The notes under the pieces were generated by a model. That model saw only the letters and a list, made by a program, of their open reading frames with translations. It was not told where the DNA came from and did no database searches. A stretch of DNA of 64,000 bases, taken from NCBI GenBank assembly GCA_019359675.1, contig JAHHGX010000073.1:52822-116821 (forward strand), written 5' to 3'. Shown here piece by piece: positions 8,530 through 17,190 of this stretch. Origin of the DNA: Calothrix sp. FI2-JRJ7 (lineage in GTDB: Bacteria > Cyanobacteriota > Cyanobacteriia > Cyanobacteriales > Nostocaceae). Position 1 is the stretch's first letter. Each line of letters begins with the position of its first letter. The position numbers were made by a program, and so were the translations under genes.

Positions 8530-9111
8530 CTATGAATTCAAACCATACTTTTCTAAATAAGCATCAACCATCTTGCCCATCAGCGTACATTGTTCAACAA
8601 CATCAATCGTATTTACACCAAGCAACCTTTCTAAAATCACCCCATCAACAAAGCACATAATAAAATCAGCAAGCGCGCGGTCTTCCACACCTAAAAATTG
8701 ATAAATGGCGCCTTGATAACGCTCGCATAAACGGCGCCAAAATTCACTATCTATATACCCTTCAGAATCTTGATGCTGAGAAAAATCAATCATTAAATAA
8801 CTGCTTTTAATATGATAATCGAGATTACCATTCAAATATTTACCCAAAGCGGACGCACGTTCCTGCCGAGTCTTTAATGTCTCCCACTCCGCAGTTGCAA
8901 TAGAAAGCTCATTCTGCACCATATCTTCCACCAACTGCTCAAATAAAGCCTTCTTATTTGGAAAATAGTGATACAGCGTTCCCGTCGAAACCTTTAACTC
9001 CTTCGCAATTTCACGCATCGTTATAGACCCATACCCCTTAGCAGCAAACAAGTCAAAACACTTACTCAGTAACTCCTTACGGTACAAATCGTGGTCTACT
9101 ATCTTTGGCAT
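8530..9111 (-). CDS. TetR-family transcriptional repressor
   Basis: 193 residues from an ATG at 9111. A longer in-frame start (9192) would place codons across the operator, so the shorter start is preferred. The N-terminal helix-turn-helix reads SITMREIAKELKVSTGTLYH, typical of TetR; the ligand domain is variable. It heads a same-strand cluster tetR - TMEM175-like - devB - GNAT - devC. A palindrome 22-39 bases upstream, repeated before the GNAT gene, implies autoregulation and control of the exporter, as is usual for TetR regulators of efflux systems. Confidence 0.92.
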   Translation of the reverse strand: MPKIVDHDLYRKELLSKCFDLFAAKGYGSITMREIAKELKVSTGTLYHYFPNKKALFEQLVEDMVQNELSIATAEWETLKTRQERASALGKYLNGNLDYHIKSSYLMIDFSQHQDSEGYIDSEFWRRLCERYQGAIYQFLGVEDRALADFIMCFVDGVILERLLGVNTIDVVEQCTLMGKMVDAYLEKYGLNS

Positions 9112-9132
9112 AATACATTGTTTGGCTTTTTT

Positions 9133-9150
9133 ATATCGAACGCTCGTTAT
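9133..9150. promoter_or_regulatory. TetR-type operator, autoregulatory copy
   Basis: ATATCGAACGCTCGTTAT, 22 bases upstream of the tetR ATG, is an imperfect palindrome that matches 6388-6405 in 15 of 18 positions when read on the other strand. Confidence 0.75.
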
Positions 9151-9188
9151 GGAATAGTCTAACGTGAAGTTTACAGCGAAGTCAAGTG

Positions 9189-9244
9189 GCAACGGATGTA
9201 ACGGATGTAATGTAGGTTGGGTGGAGCGACAGCGGAACCCAACA
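9189..9244. repeat. ATCCGTTAC-type repeat joined to a GTAGGTTGGG hairpin
   Basis: Two GGATGTAAC units are followed directly by TGTAGGTTGGG...CCCAACA, an inverted repeat widespread in filamentous cyanobacteria. The rest of 9245-9662 shows no convincing gene; it contains C/G-rich patches and a likely promoter for the next gene. Confidence 0.65.
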
Positions 9245-9662
9245 TTAATATAGGCGCCTTTTTAGAATTACAAGCGGTACAAAATATGAGAGCATAATTT
9301 CTGTGCAATTAATCACAATCTGCGTGCAAGGGGTAAGACCCCACATTTTCATGAAAAATCGACCATTTCAAGAGCTATAGGCGCTCAAACTGGTAACTCA
9401 AAAACTTATTAAATCGTTCGGGTGAGGGGTTAAACTACCATTCGCTCTTGTGTATCCTCGTAGGAGAGGGTCGGGGGAGAGGTTTTCAACATCCTGCCAA
9501 ATTTTGCCGTACTGTCCGGAAAGTTAAATTTGGTAACTGTAGTAAGAGTTGTTCCTAAAACAAGGGACAAAATGCATAAGTTGAAAAAGATAGACATATA
9601 TAAGTAATAGAAGGGATAACAACCCGACTACCAAACAAACAAAAAACATTAGGAGAAAGATT

Positions 9663-9950
9663 ATGACATCCTTTACACAACTCCACCGCCAAAACGATAT
9701 ACTCTTTCCTATCCGCCAGTGGTTAGAATCAATCGAAGTTAAAGACTCAAAATTTGCACATAAGTTATGTAAGCTTATTCCTTCGCAATGTCCATTTGAA
9801 CGTGATGTTGTAGTATTTGGCAAGAAGTTATTTCATATTCCTCCAATGTGCAAGTTAAATCCTTTTTACGAACAAGTCGTGTATTTACGCTTCAAAGCAT
9901 TATGCTACCTTGCAGATGTCTGCGGCGAAGACGTAAGCGCTTACTGTTAA
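9663..9950 (+). CDS. Mo-dependent nitrogenase C-terminal domain protein
   Basis: 95 residues. The C-terminal two-thirds (CKLIPSQCPFERDVVVFGKK, HIPPMCKLNPFYEQ, LRFKALCYLADVCGEDV) matches the small cyanobacterial proteins annotated with the Mo-dependent nitrogenase C-terminal domain. Five cysteines lie in the conserved part. An AGGAG ribosome site precedes the ATG by about 8 bases. Such proteins are frequent in cyanobacteria, including outside nif clusters; their role is not established. Monocistronic, flanked by long non-coding DNA. Confidence 0.85.
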   Translation: MTSFTQLHRQNDILFPIRQWLESIEVKDSKFAHKLCKLIPSQCPFERDVVVFGKKLFHIPPMCKLNPFYEQVVYLRFKALCYLADVCGEDVSAYC

Positions 9951-10382
9951 TATATATTTTCAATGAGCGAATCTTAACTTGGATTAGTATTAAATGTGAT
10001 TAAAGTCTACAGCACCTCTACAAGCTACACCCTGCGCGCGCAAAGTAATATAGTCAGAGTATTTCAATAATTTTATATCTTTACATTGAACCTTTAACCA
10101 CTGATAGTTTGTGGTATAAATTATACTTAAATTTTATTTGAAAGTCATAGATTCCTAACTTCTTGAAGAAACTGGGAATCTTTAAGCATAAATAAGTAAA
10201 ACAATATAATATTGCAACAAAACTTATCAATTCATTTCAGAATATGCTTGTATAATCTGGAGTGTTAACGTTTACAGTAGCATGTAAATTATAACACACC
10301 AAAACCAAATCGAAGTCAAATAAATGTAAAAAATGTTGCTTTAGTTCGGACGAGTCTCTGTTGTTAATTAAAGAAAAAAACT
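9951..10382. other. Non-coding interval with hairpin and promoter region
   Basis: No gene is seen. A possible terminator-like hairpin lies near 10147-10184 (AGATTCC...GGAATCT followed by TTTAAG). The last ~150 bases must hold the response regulator promoter. Confidence 0.4.
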
Positions 10383-11069
10383 GTGAAAAAATCGATGACA
10401 GCCCATATATTATTAGTAGAGGACGAAGTTAAGCTCGCACGATTCGTGGAGATGGAGCTTGGATATCTAGGGTATAAAGTGACAGTCGAGCATGATGGAG
10501 TAGCAGGCTTGAATGTAGCGCGTGAGTCACAACCCGACTTAGTGATAGTAGATTGGATGTTGCCTGGGTTATCAGGGTTAGAAATTTGCCGACGTTTACG
10601 AACGACTGGTGACCAAGTGCCAGTAATATTGTTAACGGCAAAAGATGAAGTTAGCGACCGCGTAGCAGGACTGGATGCGGGAGCAGATGATTATGTAGTT
10701 AAACCGTTCAGTGCAGATGATTTGCTTGCACGAGTACGCGCACATGTCAGGAAGACACAAGAATTAGACCCAGACCTATTACTATTTGAAGACTTGAGCT
10801 TGCATCGAAAAACGCGACAAGTAAAACGTAAGGAAAGAAATATAGAATTAACAACTAAAGAATTTGACTTACTCGAATATTTAATATCACATCCGCGCCA
10901 GGTAATATCACGGAATAGAATTTTAGAATCTGTCTGGGGATATACATTTATGGGTGATTCTAATATCATTGAAGTGTATATTCGTTATTTGCGTATCAAG
11001 CTCGAAGCTGAACACGAAAAACGATTAATACACACAGTGCGTGGCGTAGGTTATGTTTTGCGTGAATAA
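10383..11069 (+). CDS. OmpR/PhoB-family response regulator
   Basis: 228 residues from GTG at 10383 (an ATG follows 12 bases later and could be the real start). The receiver domain (~5-118) has the acidic pocket LVEDE, phospho-acceptor Asp in VDWMLPG, Thr in LLTAKD and Lys in VVKPF. The C-terminal winged helix (~130-226) carries TTKEFDLLEYL and VRGVGYVL. It should bind DNA after phosphorylation. No histidine kinase is adjacent, so it is an orphan here; its partner and regulon are unknown. arsM lies 81 bases downstream but a hairpin separates them. Confidence 0.93.
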   Translation: MKKSMTAHILLVEDEVKLARFVEMELGYLGYKVTVEHDGVAGLNVARESQPDLVIVDWMLPGLSGLEICRRLRTTGDQVPVILLTAKDEVSDRVAGLDAGADDYVVKPFSADDLLARVRAHVRKTQELDPDLLLFEDLSLHRKTRQVKRKERNIELTTKEFDLLEYLISHPRQVISRNRILESVWGYTFMGDSNIIEVYIRYLRIKLEAEHEKRLIHTVRGVGYVLRE

Positions 11070-11074
11070 GAAAG

Positions 11075-11100
11075 CGGGTTTCTTTATCGAAACCCGATTT
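11075..11100 (+). terminator. Probable terminator after response regulator
   Basis: CGGGTTTC at 11075 pairs with GAAACCCG ending at 11096 around a short loop, followed by ATTT. The U-run is weak. Confidence 0.5.
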
Positions 11101-11150
11101 CTAAAGACATGTACAAGTTGATAGACTAGAAAGAGTAATCTAAAATCTCC

Positions 11151-12116
11151 ATGACTTACCTAGAAACCGCAGCGCAATTTTACAGTGATGTTGCTCAAAC
11201 TCCAGAAGTAGGGCTTTGTTGTGTTCAAAGTTCACCTTTACAGTTCCCAGACTTAAAAGTTCCGCGTAAGATGCAGGACATGAACTATGGTTGTGGGACT
11301 ACAGTACATCCTACAGAATTGAGTAACCAGCCGACTGTATTATACGTGGGTGTTGGTGGTGGACTTGAAGCTTTACAGTTTGCTTACTTTTCTCGTCGTC
11401 CGGGTGGGGTTATTGCAGTTGACCCAGTAGCGGCAATGCGTGAAGCTGCCTCTATTAATTTAGAAGCTGCGGCAAAAGAAAATTCTTGGTTCGATACCAG
11501 TTTTGTTGAAATTCGAGAAGGTGATGCTTTTAATTTACCTATTGAGGATGCTTCAGTAGATATAGTCGCACAGAATTGTTTGTTTAATATATTTGAACCA
11601 TCCGACTTAACTCGTGCGTTGCGTGAAGCGTATCGAGTATTGAAACCGGGTGGGCGCCTGCAAATGAGTGACCCTATTGCTACACGTCCAATACCAGAAC
11701 ATTTACAGCGTGATGAACGGTTGCGTGCAATGTGTTTATCCGGCGCCTTAACATATGATGAATATATTCAGCGGATTATAGATGTTGGTTTTGGACAAGT
11801 AGAAATTCGGGCACGGCGCCCATACCGTTTATTAGATGCTCACAATTATAATCTACCAGAACACCTGCTGTTAGAAAGTCTAGACTCAGTATCTTTCAAA
11901 GTACCTATTCCAGAAGATGGCGCCTGTGTATTTACTGGCAAGACAGCTATATATAGTGGAGCAGAAGAATATTTTGATGATAACAAGGGTCACATCTTAC
12001 AAGCGGGAATTCCTATGTCTATATGCGATAAAACAGCGAAGAATTTATCCAAACTTCCCAAAGATATTTTAGTCACCGATTCGACTTGGCATTACGTCGG
12101 AGGAGGATGTTGCTAG
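11151..12116 (+). CDS. arsM: Arsenosugar-type arsenite methyltransferase
   Basis: 321 residues with a Rossmann-type SAM site (VLYVGVGGGLEALQF, ~65-79; acidic VDP at ~97-99) and a Cys set including C23/C24 near the N-terminus, C48 and a terminal GGGCC. This layout matches ArsM of the cyanobacterial arsenosugar pathway (thiol-bound arsenite to methylarsenicals). The second pathway gene, arsS, is 2.2 kb downstream on the same strand with unrelated genes between, so the pair is probably a split operon. The terminal CC could bind metal(loid). Confidence 0.88.
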   Translation: MTYLETAAQFYSDVAQTPEVGLCCVQSSPLQFPDLKVPRKMQDMNYGCGTTVHPTELSNQPTVLYVGVGGGLEALQFAYFSRRPGGVIAVDPVAAMREAASINLEAAAKENSWFDTSFVEIREGDAFNLPIEDASVDIVAQNCLFNIFEPSDLTRALREAYRVLKPGGRLQMSDPIATRPIPEHLQRDERLRAMCLSGALTYDEYIQRIIDVGFGQVEIRARRPYRLLDAHNYNLPEHLLLESLDSVSFKVPIPEDGACVFTGKTAIYSGAEEYFDDNKGHILQAGIPMSICDKTAKNLSKLPKDILVTDSTWHYVGGGCC

Positions 12117-12178
12117 AAATATAATGTATTTCCGGCATTGCTGCTATACGTAAAGTGAAAATTATTTAGTTTCATTTC

Positions 12179-12216
12179 ATAATATAGAGACCGAATTAAT
12201 ACGGTCTCTATATTAT
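12179..12216. terminator. 15-bp perfect stem-loop after arsM
   Basis: ATAATATAGAGACCG at 12179-12193 pairs exactly with 12202-12216 around an 8-base loop. There is no long T-run after the stem. The symmetric, stable stem fits a bidirectional terminator or mRNA-stabilising hairpin. Confidence 0.6.
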
Positions 12217-12303
12217 GAATTGTACGACAAAACTCATAAATTAGATGTTTTTTGACTAAAATAAAATATAATTAAATTATTACGTCTATGTTTTTTAAAG
12301 AAA

Positions 12304-12897
12304 ATGAACATCTTTAGCTACGTTGTAGGAGAATCAATAGATGTTATCAGTATTCTAGATGAATGGTCATTAAAAGCTCAATAGTACATAAATTTTTATT
12401 TTGAGGGCAATAGAGAGAATACCCGTGACACTCCTTTTTGGGATTGTGTATCAAAAATACAATTTTTAAATGATGCAATACAGTTTGGTGATCAAGAAAT
12501 AACAATCGATGATTTTAGAGGAGTCGTTGATGATAAAAAAATTCTTCAAGCTATTGCAGCGATAGGGGAGGTAGAAGTAGAATACGAGGCAGAAAGATTT
12601 CCTGCTATAACCATTGAATCTCTAACTAATGCTCCTTGGAACGTTATCGAACAAGTACAAGTAGAAACAAAAAAAGGTGCAGCTACTTCTTTGATAGAAG
12701 AAATTGTTAAAGAAAGTCAATCTAAACAATTTGGTGGCGTAGTCAAGTTATTTGCTATTCCCCGCGCCAAATACCGTTACAATGAAATTGGGTTCATAGA
12801 AACCGATGGCTCAGGAGAAATGCTGCTAACAAGAGAATTAGCAGAAAGATTTCTAACTAGCCAAGTTTACCGACGTTCTACTCAATTATTTGATTAG
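12304..12897 (+). pseudogene. GNAT-like gene interrupted by an in-frame amber codon
   Basis: One reading frame runs from ATG 12304 to the stop at 12897 (197 codons) with a single TAG at 12382-12384, after MNIFSYVVGES...LKAQ. The frame beyond the TAG is open and protein-like (DTPFWDCVSKIQFL, IAAIGEVEVEYEAERFP), ending in a GNAT-style YNEIGFIETDGSGEMLL. A CAG-to-TAG change would explain the break. Only weak non-ATG starts (e.g. TTG at 12691) exist after the stop. The small gene at 12905 follows by 7 bases. Recent pseudogene or sequencing error are the main options; readthrough is less likely. Confidence 0.65.
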
Positions 12898-12904
12898 TAA
12901 AACC

Positions 12905-13156
12905 ATGAGTCAAACAGATAATATACCAACAAAAGAACAGCTAAAAATGTGGCAAGTTCTTGACGAAATAGATAAAGACCCAGGTATCGGACGGTTAACT
13001 CCTACTCAACAAGAAGCCTTGGTAGAGAAATTTTTTAGCAAAGAAGCACAAGCGCAGCGATTAGAAAGGGTTCGTAAACGTAGGCAAGCGCTAGAATTAC
13101 AACTAGCTTCAGTAATAGCTATGGAACAACAATTGACAAAAAGCCTTAATCAATAA
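12905..13156 (+). CDS. Small helical protein of unknown function
   Basis: 83 residues from ATG 12905, 7 bases after the interrupted GNAT-like gene and probably cotranscribed with it. It is highly charged and predicted helical (LTPTQQEALVEKFFSKEAQAQRLERVRKRRQALELQL), with no membrane segment or cysteine. I do not recognise the family. The pairing with a GNAT-like gene raises a toxin-antitoxin-like idea (GNAT toxin plus small partner), but the order (toxin first) and the absent DNA-binding motif give little support. Confidence 0.6.
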   Translation: MSQTDNIPTKEQLKMWQVLDEIDKDPGIGRLTPTQQEALVEKFFSKEAQAQRLERVRKRRQALELQLASVIAMEQQLTKSLNQ

Positions 13157-13263
13157 TTATTCAGATGAAAAAGGGTAGGCGTCTGTCTTTATAAGTTTAA
13201 CTTTTGCTTTGTGGCACCTACTGCTATTTGTATTGATTAACAAATTTACCCATCCTATAACAT

Positions 13264-14094
13264 CTAAGGATACACATTCTCTGCTATTAATACAGGAGTA
13301 TTGCCGTATTCGGCTTCAAGTTGCCTTTTTACATCTGAATTCCAATTCATTTTATAATTTCGTTGAATATCAGTAGCAACAAATGGACTAACTTTTCCCA
13401 TAATTACTACAGTTTGACCTTCATTAATTGCGGCTTTTGGTTTTTGACTAAATAAAATTGGTAAATCTTTTCCACCAATAAAATTGCCATCATCTAACTT
13501 TAATAAAGTTGGACTTTGAATATCTTTGACTTTACCCATCATAGCAACCCGCCGACCATAAAACTGTTGGGGATTCGTCGCGACTTGACCGGGTTTGGGA
13601 GCTAGTGTAATGTAGCGTGCGACAATTGCAGGTTGATTAATGTAATCTTTGTAATATTCATCTTGTATATTCAGTTTAAAATCGCGCTCAATTTTTGAAA
13701 TATCTAGTTCACGAACCTGACCCGTCACCTGAACTTCTGTATTTCCGTCTTTTGGTAAATCAAAAGGTACATTTGAAGCATTAATAACCACAATGGGTTT
13801 GCCACCAAGTAATTGTCTATCTTTAACAGTAAAAGAGCGTAAACCAAGACGTTGAATAGGTTTACTCCTAATTGTCACAGTTTTACCAGTAAAATCATCG
13901 GTTTCGCTGGTAATCTCAGCTGTATTAGTAATTTTTGATGTTATACTGTCATTAGAACCAAAAGCTCCGCTATTGATGGTTAACATCGCTAATACGGCAA
14001 GGAAAGCCAAAACCCCTATATCTCTAGTTCCTTGAGATGTGTTATCATCGGAAGCACTATTAGATTTACTCTCATTTTTTGGAATTTGACTCAT
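13264..14094 (-). CDS. Membrane-anchored protein with repeated OB-like segments
   Basis: 276 residues. A polar N-terminus is followed by one hydrophobic segment (~27-46, IGVLAFLAVLAMLTI) and a large extracytoplasmic part. Two or three related beta-rich blocks are visible: DDFTGKTVTIRSKPIQ...VQVTGQV, then NPQQFYGRRVAMMGKVKDI, then INEGQTVVIMGKVSPF, which look like OB-fold-like units. No enzyme motif. It is transcribed against arsM/arsS and located between them. Function unknown. Confidence 0.7.
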   Translation of the reverse strand: MSQIPKNESKSNSASDDNTSQGTRDIGVLAFLAVLAMLTINSGAFGSNDSITSKITNTAEITSETDDFTGKTVTIRSKPIQRLGLRSFTVKDRQLLGGKPIVVINASNVPFDLPKDGNTEVQVTGQVRELDISKIERDFKLNIQDEYYKDYINQPAIVARYITLAPKPGQVATNPQQFYGRRVAMMGKVKDIQSPTLLKLDDGNFIGGKDLPILFSQKPKAAINEGQTVVIMGKVSPFVATDIQRNYKMNWNSDVKRQLEAEYGNTPVLIAENVYP

Positions 14095-14364
14095 GACTTT
14101 AGCTCCTGATATTAATTTACTGTAAGTGACTTACCTACTTTTTAAACTAAAGAGCTTCATCGTCTTTCTATCTCAAGAGATGTTTTATGTTAATTTAGGG
14201 TAGATGTTAAGGTATTAGTATTGTTTATAACATTTACGAACATAAAAACTAATATACATGAACGATAATATTCTTTAGACAGAGATTAATTGTATTTCTA
14301 TGTGGTCTGAAATTGCATGAATGCTATTCGATAATATAGAGACTGTACATTGTGTTGAAATAAA

Positions 14365-15351
14365 ATGATTACTTCAAAAATCACGCCTTTCAAAGAAAAA
14401 TTAAAATTACCCCTAACAAAACAGCAAATCACTGTTTTGCAAATTAATTTGGGTAAACGCTGTAATTTAGCTTGTTCGCATTGTCATGTTGATGCAGGAC
14501 CCAAGCGTATAGAGGAGTTATCACCCGAAATTTGCCAGTATTTAATAGAATTAATCGAAAAATTCCCACAAATCAAAATTGTTGACTTGACTGGTGGGGC
14601 GCCGGAGATGAATTATGGATTTCAGGAACTTGTTGAGGCAGCTAGAAAAAACGATAAGTCTGTTATAGTCAGGTCAAATTTGACTATTTATTTTGAACCT
14701 GGTTTTGACTACCTTCCCCAATACTTTGTTCAAAACAAGGTCAGAGTTGTAGCTTCACTACCCTGTTACATGGCAGATAACGTAGACAAAATGCGGGGAA
14801 ACGGTGTTTTTGACGCTTCTATTCATGCTTTGCAATGGTTAAACCGACTTGGTTACGGTACGGTGCCTGATTTAATTTTAGATTTAGTGTACAACCCCTT
14901 GCTACCAACTACCGAAAAATTTTCTCTGGCGCCTAACCAACAAAGTCTCGAAAGTGATTATAAACGTTTTTTAAAAAACAATTTTAATATTGACTTCAAT
15001 AATTTATTCACAATCACAAACTTACCAGTAGGGAGAACAAAGCTACATTTAGAACGTAAAAAACTATACGCTCCCTACTTAGAATTTTTGGAATCGCACT
15101 ATAACCCAAACACATTAGGGAACTTGATGTGTCGTGACGAAATATCTATCGATTATAAGGGTAATATTTACGATTGCGACTTTAATCAAATGATGAATCT
15201 GCCCGCAAAAACCAAGGATGGAGAAGCTTTGACGGTTGCCAAGTTACTTGAGAGCGGCAACTTAGACGTAATCAACGAAGTTCAAACTGCTGCTTACTGT
15301 TATGGGTGTACTGCTGGAAGTGGTTCGAGTTGTGGTGGCGCCTTACTTTAG
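14365..15351 (+). CDS. arsS: Arsenosugar biosynthesis radical SAM protein
   Basis: 328 residues with the radical SAM cluster CxxxCxxC at Cys33/Cys37/Cys40 (CNLACSHC), the GGAPEMN glycine motif, and a C-terminal auxiliary Cys region (CRDEISIDYKGNIYDCDFNQ; AYCYGC...SSCGG). This matches ArsS, which adds the deoxyadenosyl group to dimethylarsenite in arsenosugar synthesis. It lies 2.2 kb after arsM. Full length. A short hairpin follows the stop. Confidence 0.9.
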   Translation: MITSKITPFKEKLKLPLTKQQITVLQINLGKRCNLACSHCHVDAGPKRIEELSPEICQYLIELIEKFPQIKIVDLTGGAPEMNYGFQELVEAARKNDKSVIVRSNLTIYFEPGFDYLPQYFVQNKVRVVASLPCYMADNVDKMRGNGVFDASIHALQWLNRLGYGTVPDLILDLVYNPLLPTTEKFSLAPNQQSLESDYKRFLKNNFNIDFNNLFTITNLPVGRTKLHLERKKLYAPYLEFLESHYNPNTLGNLMCRDEISIDYKGNIYDCDFNQMMNLPAKTKDGEALTVAKLLESGNLDVINEVQTAAYCYGCTAGSGSSCGGALL

Positions 15352-15383
15352 TTCGTGTAAACTATTGTGAAGGAAAACTTTAT

Positions 15384-15402
15384 ACACCTTGGAGGTGTTT
15401 TT
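15384..15402 (+). terminator. Terminator after arsS
   Basis: ACACCT/AGGTGT stem with a 3-base loop, followed by five T, 33 bases after the arsS stop. Confidence 0.65.
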
Positions 15403-15410
15403 GAGTCTCC

Positions 15411-15750
15411 GTTACCAAAACTGTTACCGGCGCCACGGCTCTAATTTATAAGCTTATTATGAATCTCAGTTATGCTTCTCACATTACCCCAAAAGCCGTG
15501 GACCCCTCCCAAAAGCCACGGTTTTTACTTTTAGGGTACACACACTCACCATTAAGGTGAATTACGTTGACCGAATGAACTTAATAGTTCGATTTCTTCC
15601 GTGTAATTTGTGCCTCCGTGGTTGAAAACTATTTTCAACCAAGAAGATGTGAAGGACAAGAAGAAAACGTTTTAGAGACGCGGTATGTCGTAGACACGAT
15701 ATGTCGCGTTTCTATTAGAAACCGGGTTTCTTGTTACCAAAACTGTTACC
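15411..15750. repeat. Cluster of short repeats and hairpins downstream of arsS
   Basis: The 18-mer GTTACCAAAACTGTTACC occurs at 15411-15428 and again at 15733-15750. Between them are a hairpin (GCCGTGG...CCACGG then T5, ~15494-15526), a GACGCGGTATGTCG-type palindrome near 15677-15716, and AGAAACCGGGTTTCTT at ~15718-15733. No ORF of coding character is seen. Confidence 0.65.
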
Positions 15751-15812
15751 AGGTATGTCACCCCCAGAGTAACCTTTATGATAATAGATAGTTAAACTCC
15801 TCACACCACACC

Positions 15813-15846
15813 GAAAGCCGCGAAGCATTGTTTTCGCGGCTTTTTC
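15813..15846. terminator. Bidirectional terminator between arsS region and SDR gene
   Basis: GCCGCGAA at 15817 pairs with TTCGCGGC ending at 15840; A-run on the left, five T on the right. It serves convergent transcription. Direct repeats of TATTTATTTCA follow. Confidence 0.75.
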
Positions 15847-15883
15847 ATATTTATTTCATATTTATTTCATATTTATATATTCA

Positions 15884-16543
15884 TTACCAAGGTAATATTT
15901 CGCCATTACTATGCCAGAAAGTGCCTGTATTATCTAGATTTAATTCATCAATCCGTTTTATAAGTCCTTGAACTGACGAAGATGTAGTAATACCACTGAA
16001 ACCAGTCATGCGAGTCTGTACTAGTCCAGGGTGAAGAATAGCAACGGCAATACCTTTTGGTTTTAAATCATGCGATAAAGACTTTCCTGCCATCGAAACA
16101 GCTACTTTCGACATGCGATAACCGTATGAGCCTCCCGAAGTGTTATCTTCGATAGAACCCATACGGCTAGTCATTATAATTACTTTAGAGCCATTTTTTA
16201 AATTCGGAAGCAAGGCGCCTGTAACTCTGAGAGTTCCTAGTGCATTTATTTCAAACTGGCGCCGAATGCTTTCAAAGTCTAGATTATCAAGACTAACTCG
16301 TTCGATAATACCAGCATTATTAATCAAAACATCGAGATGCAAACCCTGTAACCTATTAACTAAATCATTTACCGATGCATCGTTCGTAATATCTATATTA
16401 TGCTCTATTTGTACACCCAGATTTTTTAACTCATCACAAGCAGAACGACAAACGGCAATTACAGTATCTCCTCGTTCTTTTAACTGACGGCAGTACTCTA
16501 AACCTATACCTCGATTGGCGCCTGTGACTAAATAAGTTGCCAT
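15884..16543 (-). CDS. Short-chain dehydrogenase/reductase
   Basis: 219 residues with the classical SDR layout: TGANRGIG cofactor loop (~7-14), NNAG (~75-78), catalytic Ser in IIMTSRMGS, and Tyr-x3-Lys in YGYRMSK. NAD(P)-dependent; the substrate cannot be inferred. It is somewhat short of the usual ~250 residues but complete, ending FWHSNGEILPW, typical of the cyanobacterial carbonyl-reductase-like SDRs. Monocistronic. Confidence 0.9.
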   Translation of the reverse strand: MATYLVTGANRGIGLEYCRQLKERGDTVIAVCRSACDELKNLGVQIEHNIDITNDASVNDLVNRLQGLHLDVLINNAGIIERVSLDNLDFESIRRQFEINALGTLRVTGALLPNLKNGSKVIIMTSRMGSIEDNTSGGSYGYRMSKVAVSMAGKSLSHDLKPKGIAVAILHPGLVQTRMTGFSGITTSSSVQGLIKRIDELNLDNTGTFWHSNGEILPW

Positions 16544-16643
16544 TTTAATTCAAATCGAAACTAATTCTTCAATTTTTGCACATTTTCGTATCCATGCTGC
16601 CACATTGGAATCGAAAAACGCATTGATAGAAAAGTGTTTCAAT

Positions 16644-16970
16644 TTAACTACCATTACCACCTGTAACGTTATAGTCTTTCGAGCTAATACCTAACGCTGC
16701 AAGACCTCCAGAGGTTACATACTTACATACCTGTACAAAAGGTGTATCGGGACCACCGAAGGTTTGAGGTGAAAAGGAAACAAAACCAGTGAAAGAAATA
16801 ACTACACCAACAGTTGTAGTCTTCCAGTTTTTAACAATTGCATTTCTAAAGCTAAATTTGGGTGGAGTGTTATCAGGTTTCATTTGTTGTGGTGTTAAAG
16901 AATTTGTTAAATCTTGGGATGGAACGTTGTCAGTTTGAATTGGTGTTAAAGGATTAGTTGAGTCAGACAT
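16644..16970 (-). CDS. Small single-span protein, holin-like
   Basis: 108 residues. A polar N-terminus carries two imperfect repeats (NPLTPIQTDNVP, NSLTPQQMKPDNTP). Then come WKTTTVGVVISFTGFVSF (hydrophobic), a Gly-rich patch, and the tail LGISSKDYNVTGGNGS. The WKTT...KDxNVTGG arrangement resembles small holin-like proteins of cyanobacteria. No lysin gene is near. Function uncertain. Confidence 0.6.
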   Translation of the reverse strand: MSDSTNPLTPIQTDNVPSQDLTNSLTPQQMKPDNTPPKFSFRNAIVKNWKTTTVGVVISFTGFVSFSPQTFGGPDTPFVQVCKYVTSGGLAALGISSKDYNVTGGNGS

Positions 16971-17190
16971 AATAAATTCCTTTAGTTACTTTGGTTGATT
17001 TATAGTCCAAGGGGTTAGCGATTAGCTGCTTGTTATCGTTATATAAGTAACCAACTTAGGAGCCATTAATTCCGGAAAGGCATAAAAAATTTCCCGGTCT
17101 CTAGATTCGCACGCTAAAACGGTATACTTTTTTGATAAAGGATTTTGTATAATCATACTTAGACAATTAATAGTATAATTTTAAACCACA

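Noticed and set aside
9524..9823. 99-residue minus-strand ORF overlapping the nitrogenase-domain gene
   Set aside because: It is antisense to a recognised protein and its hydrophobic stretch arises from AT-rich upstream DNA.
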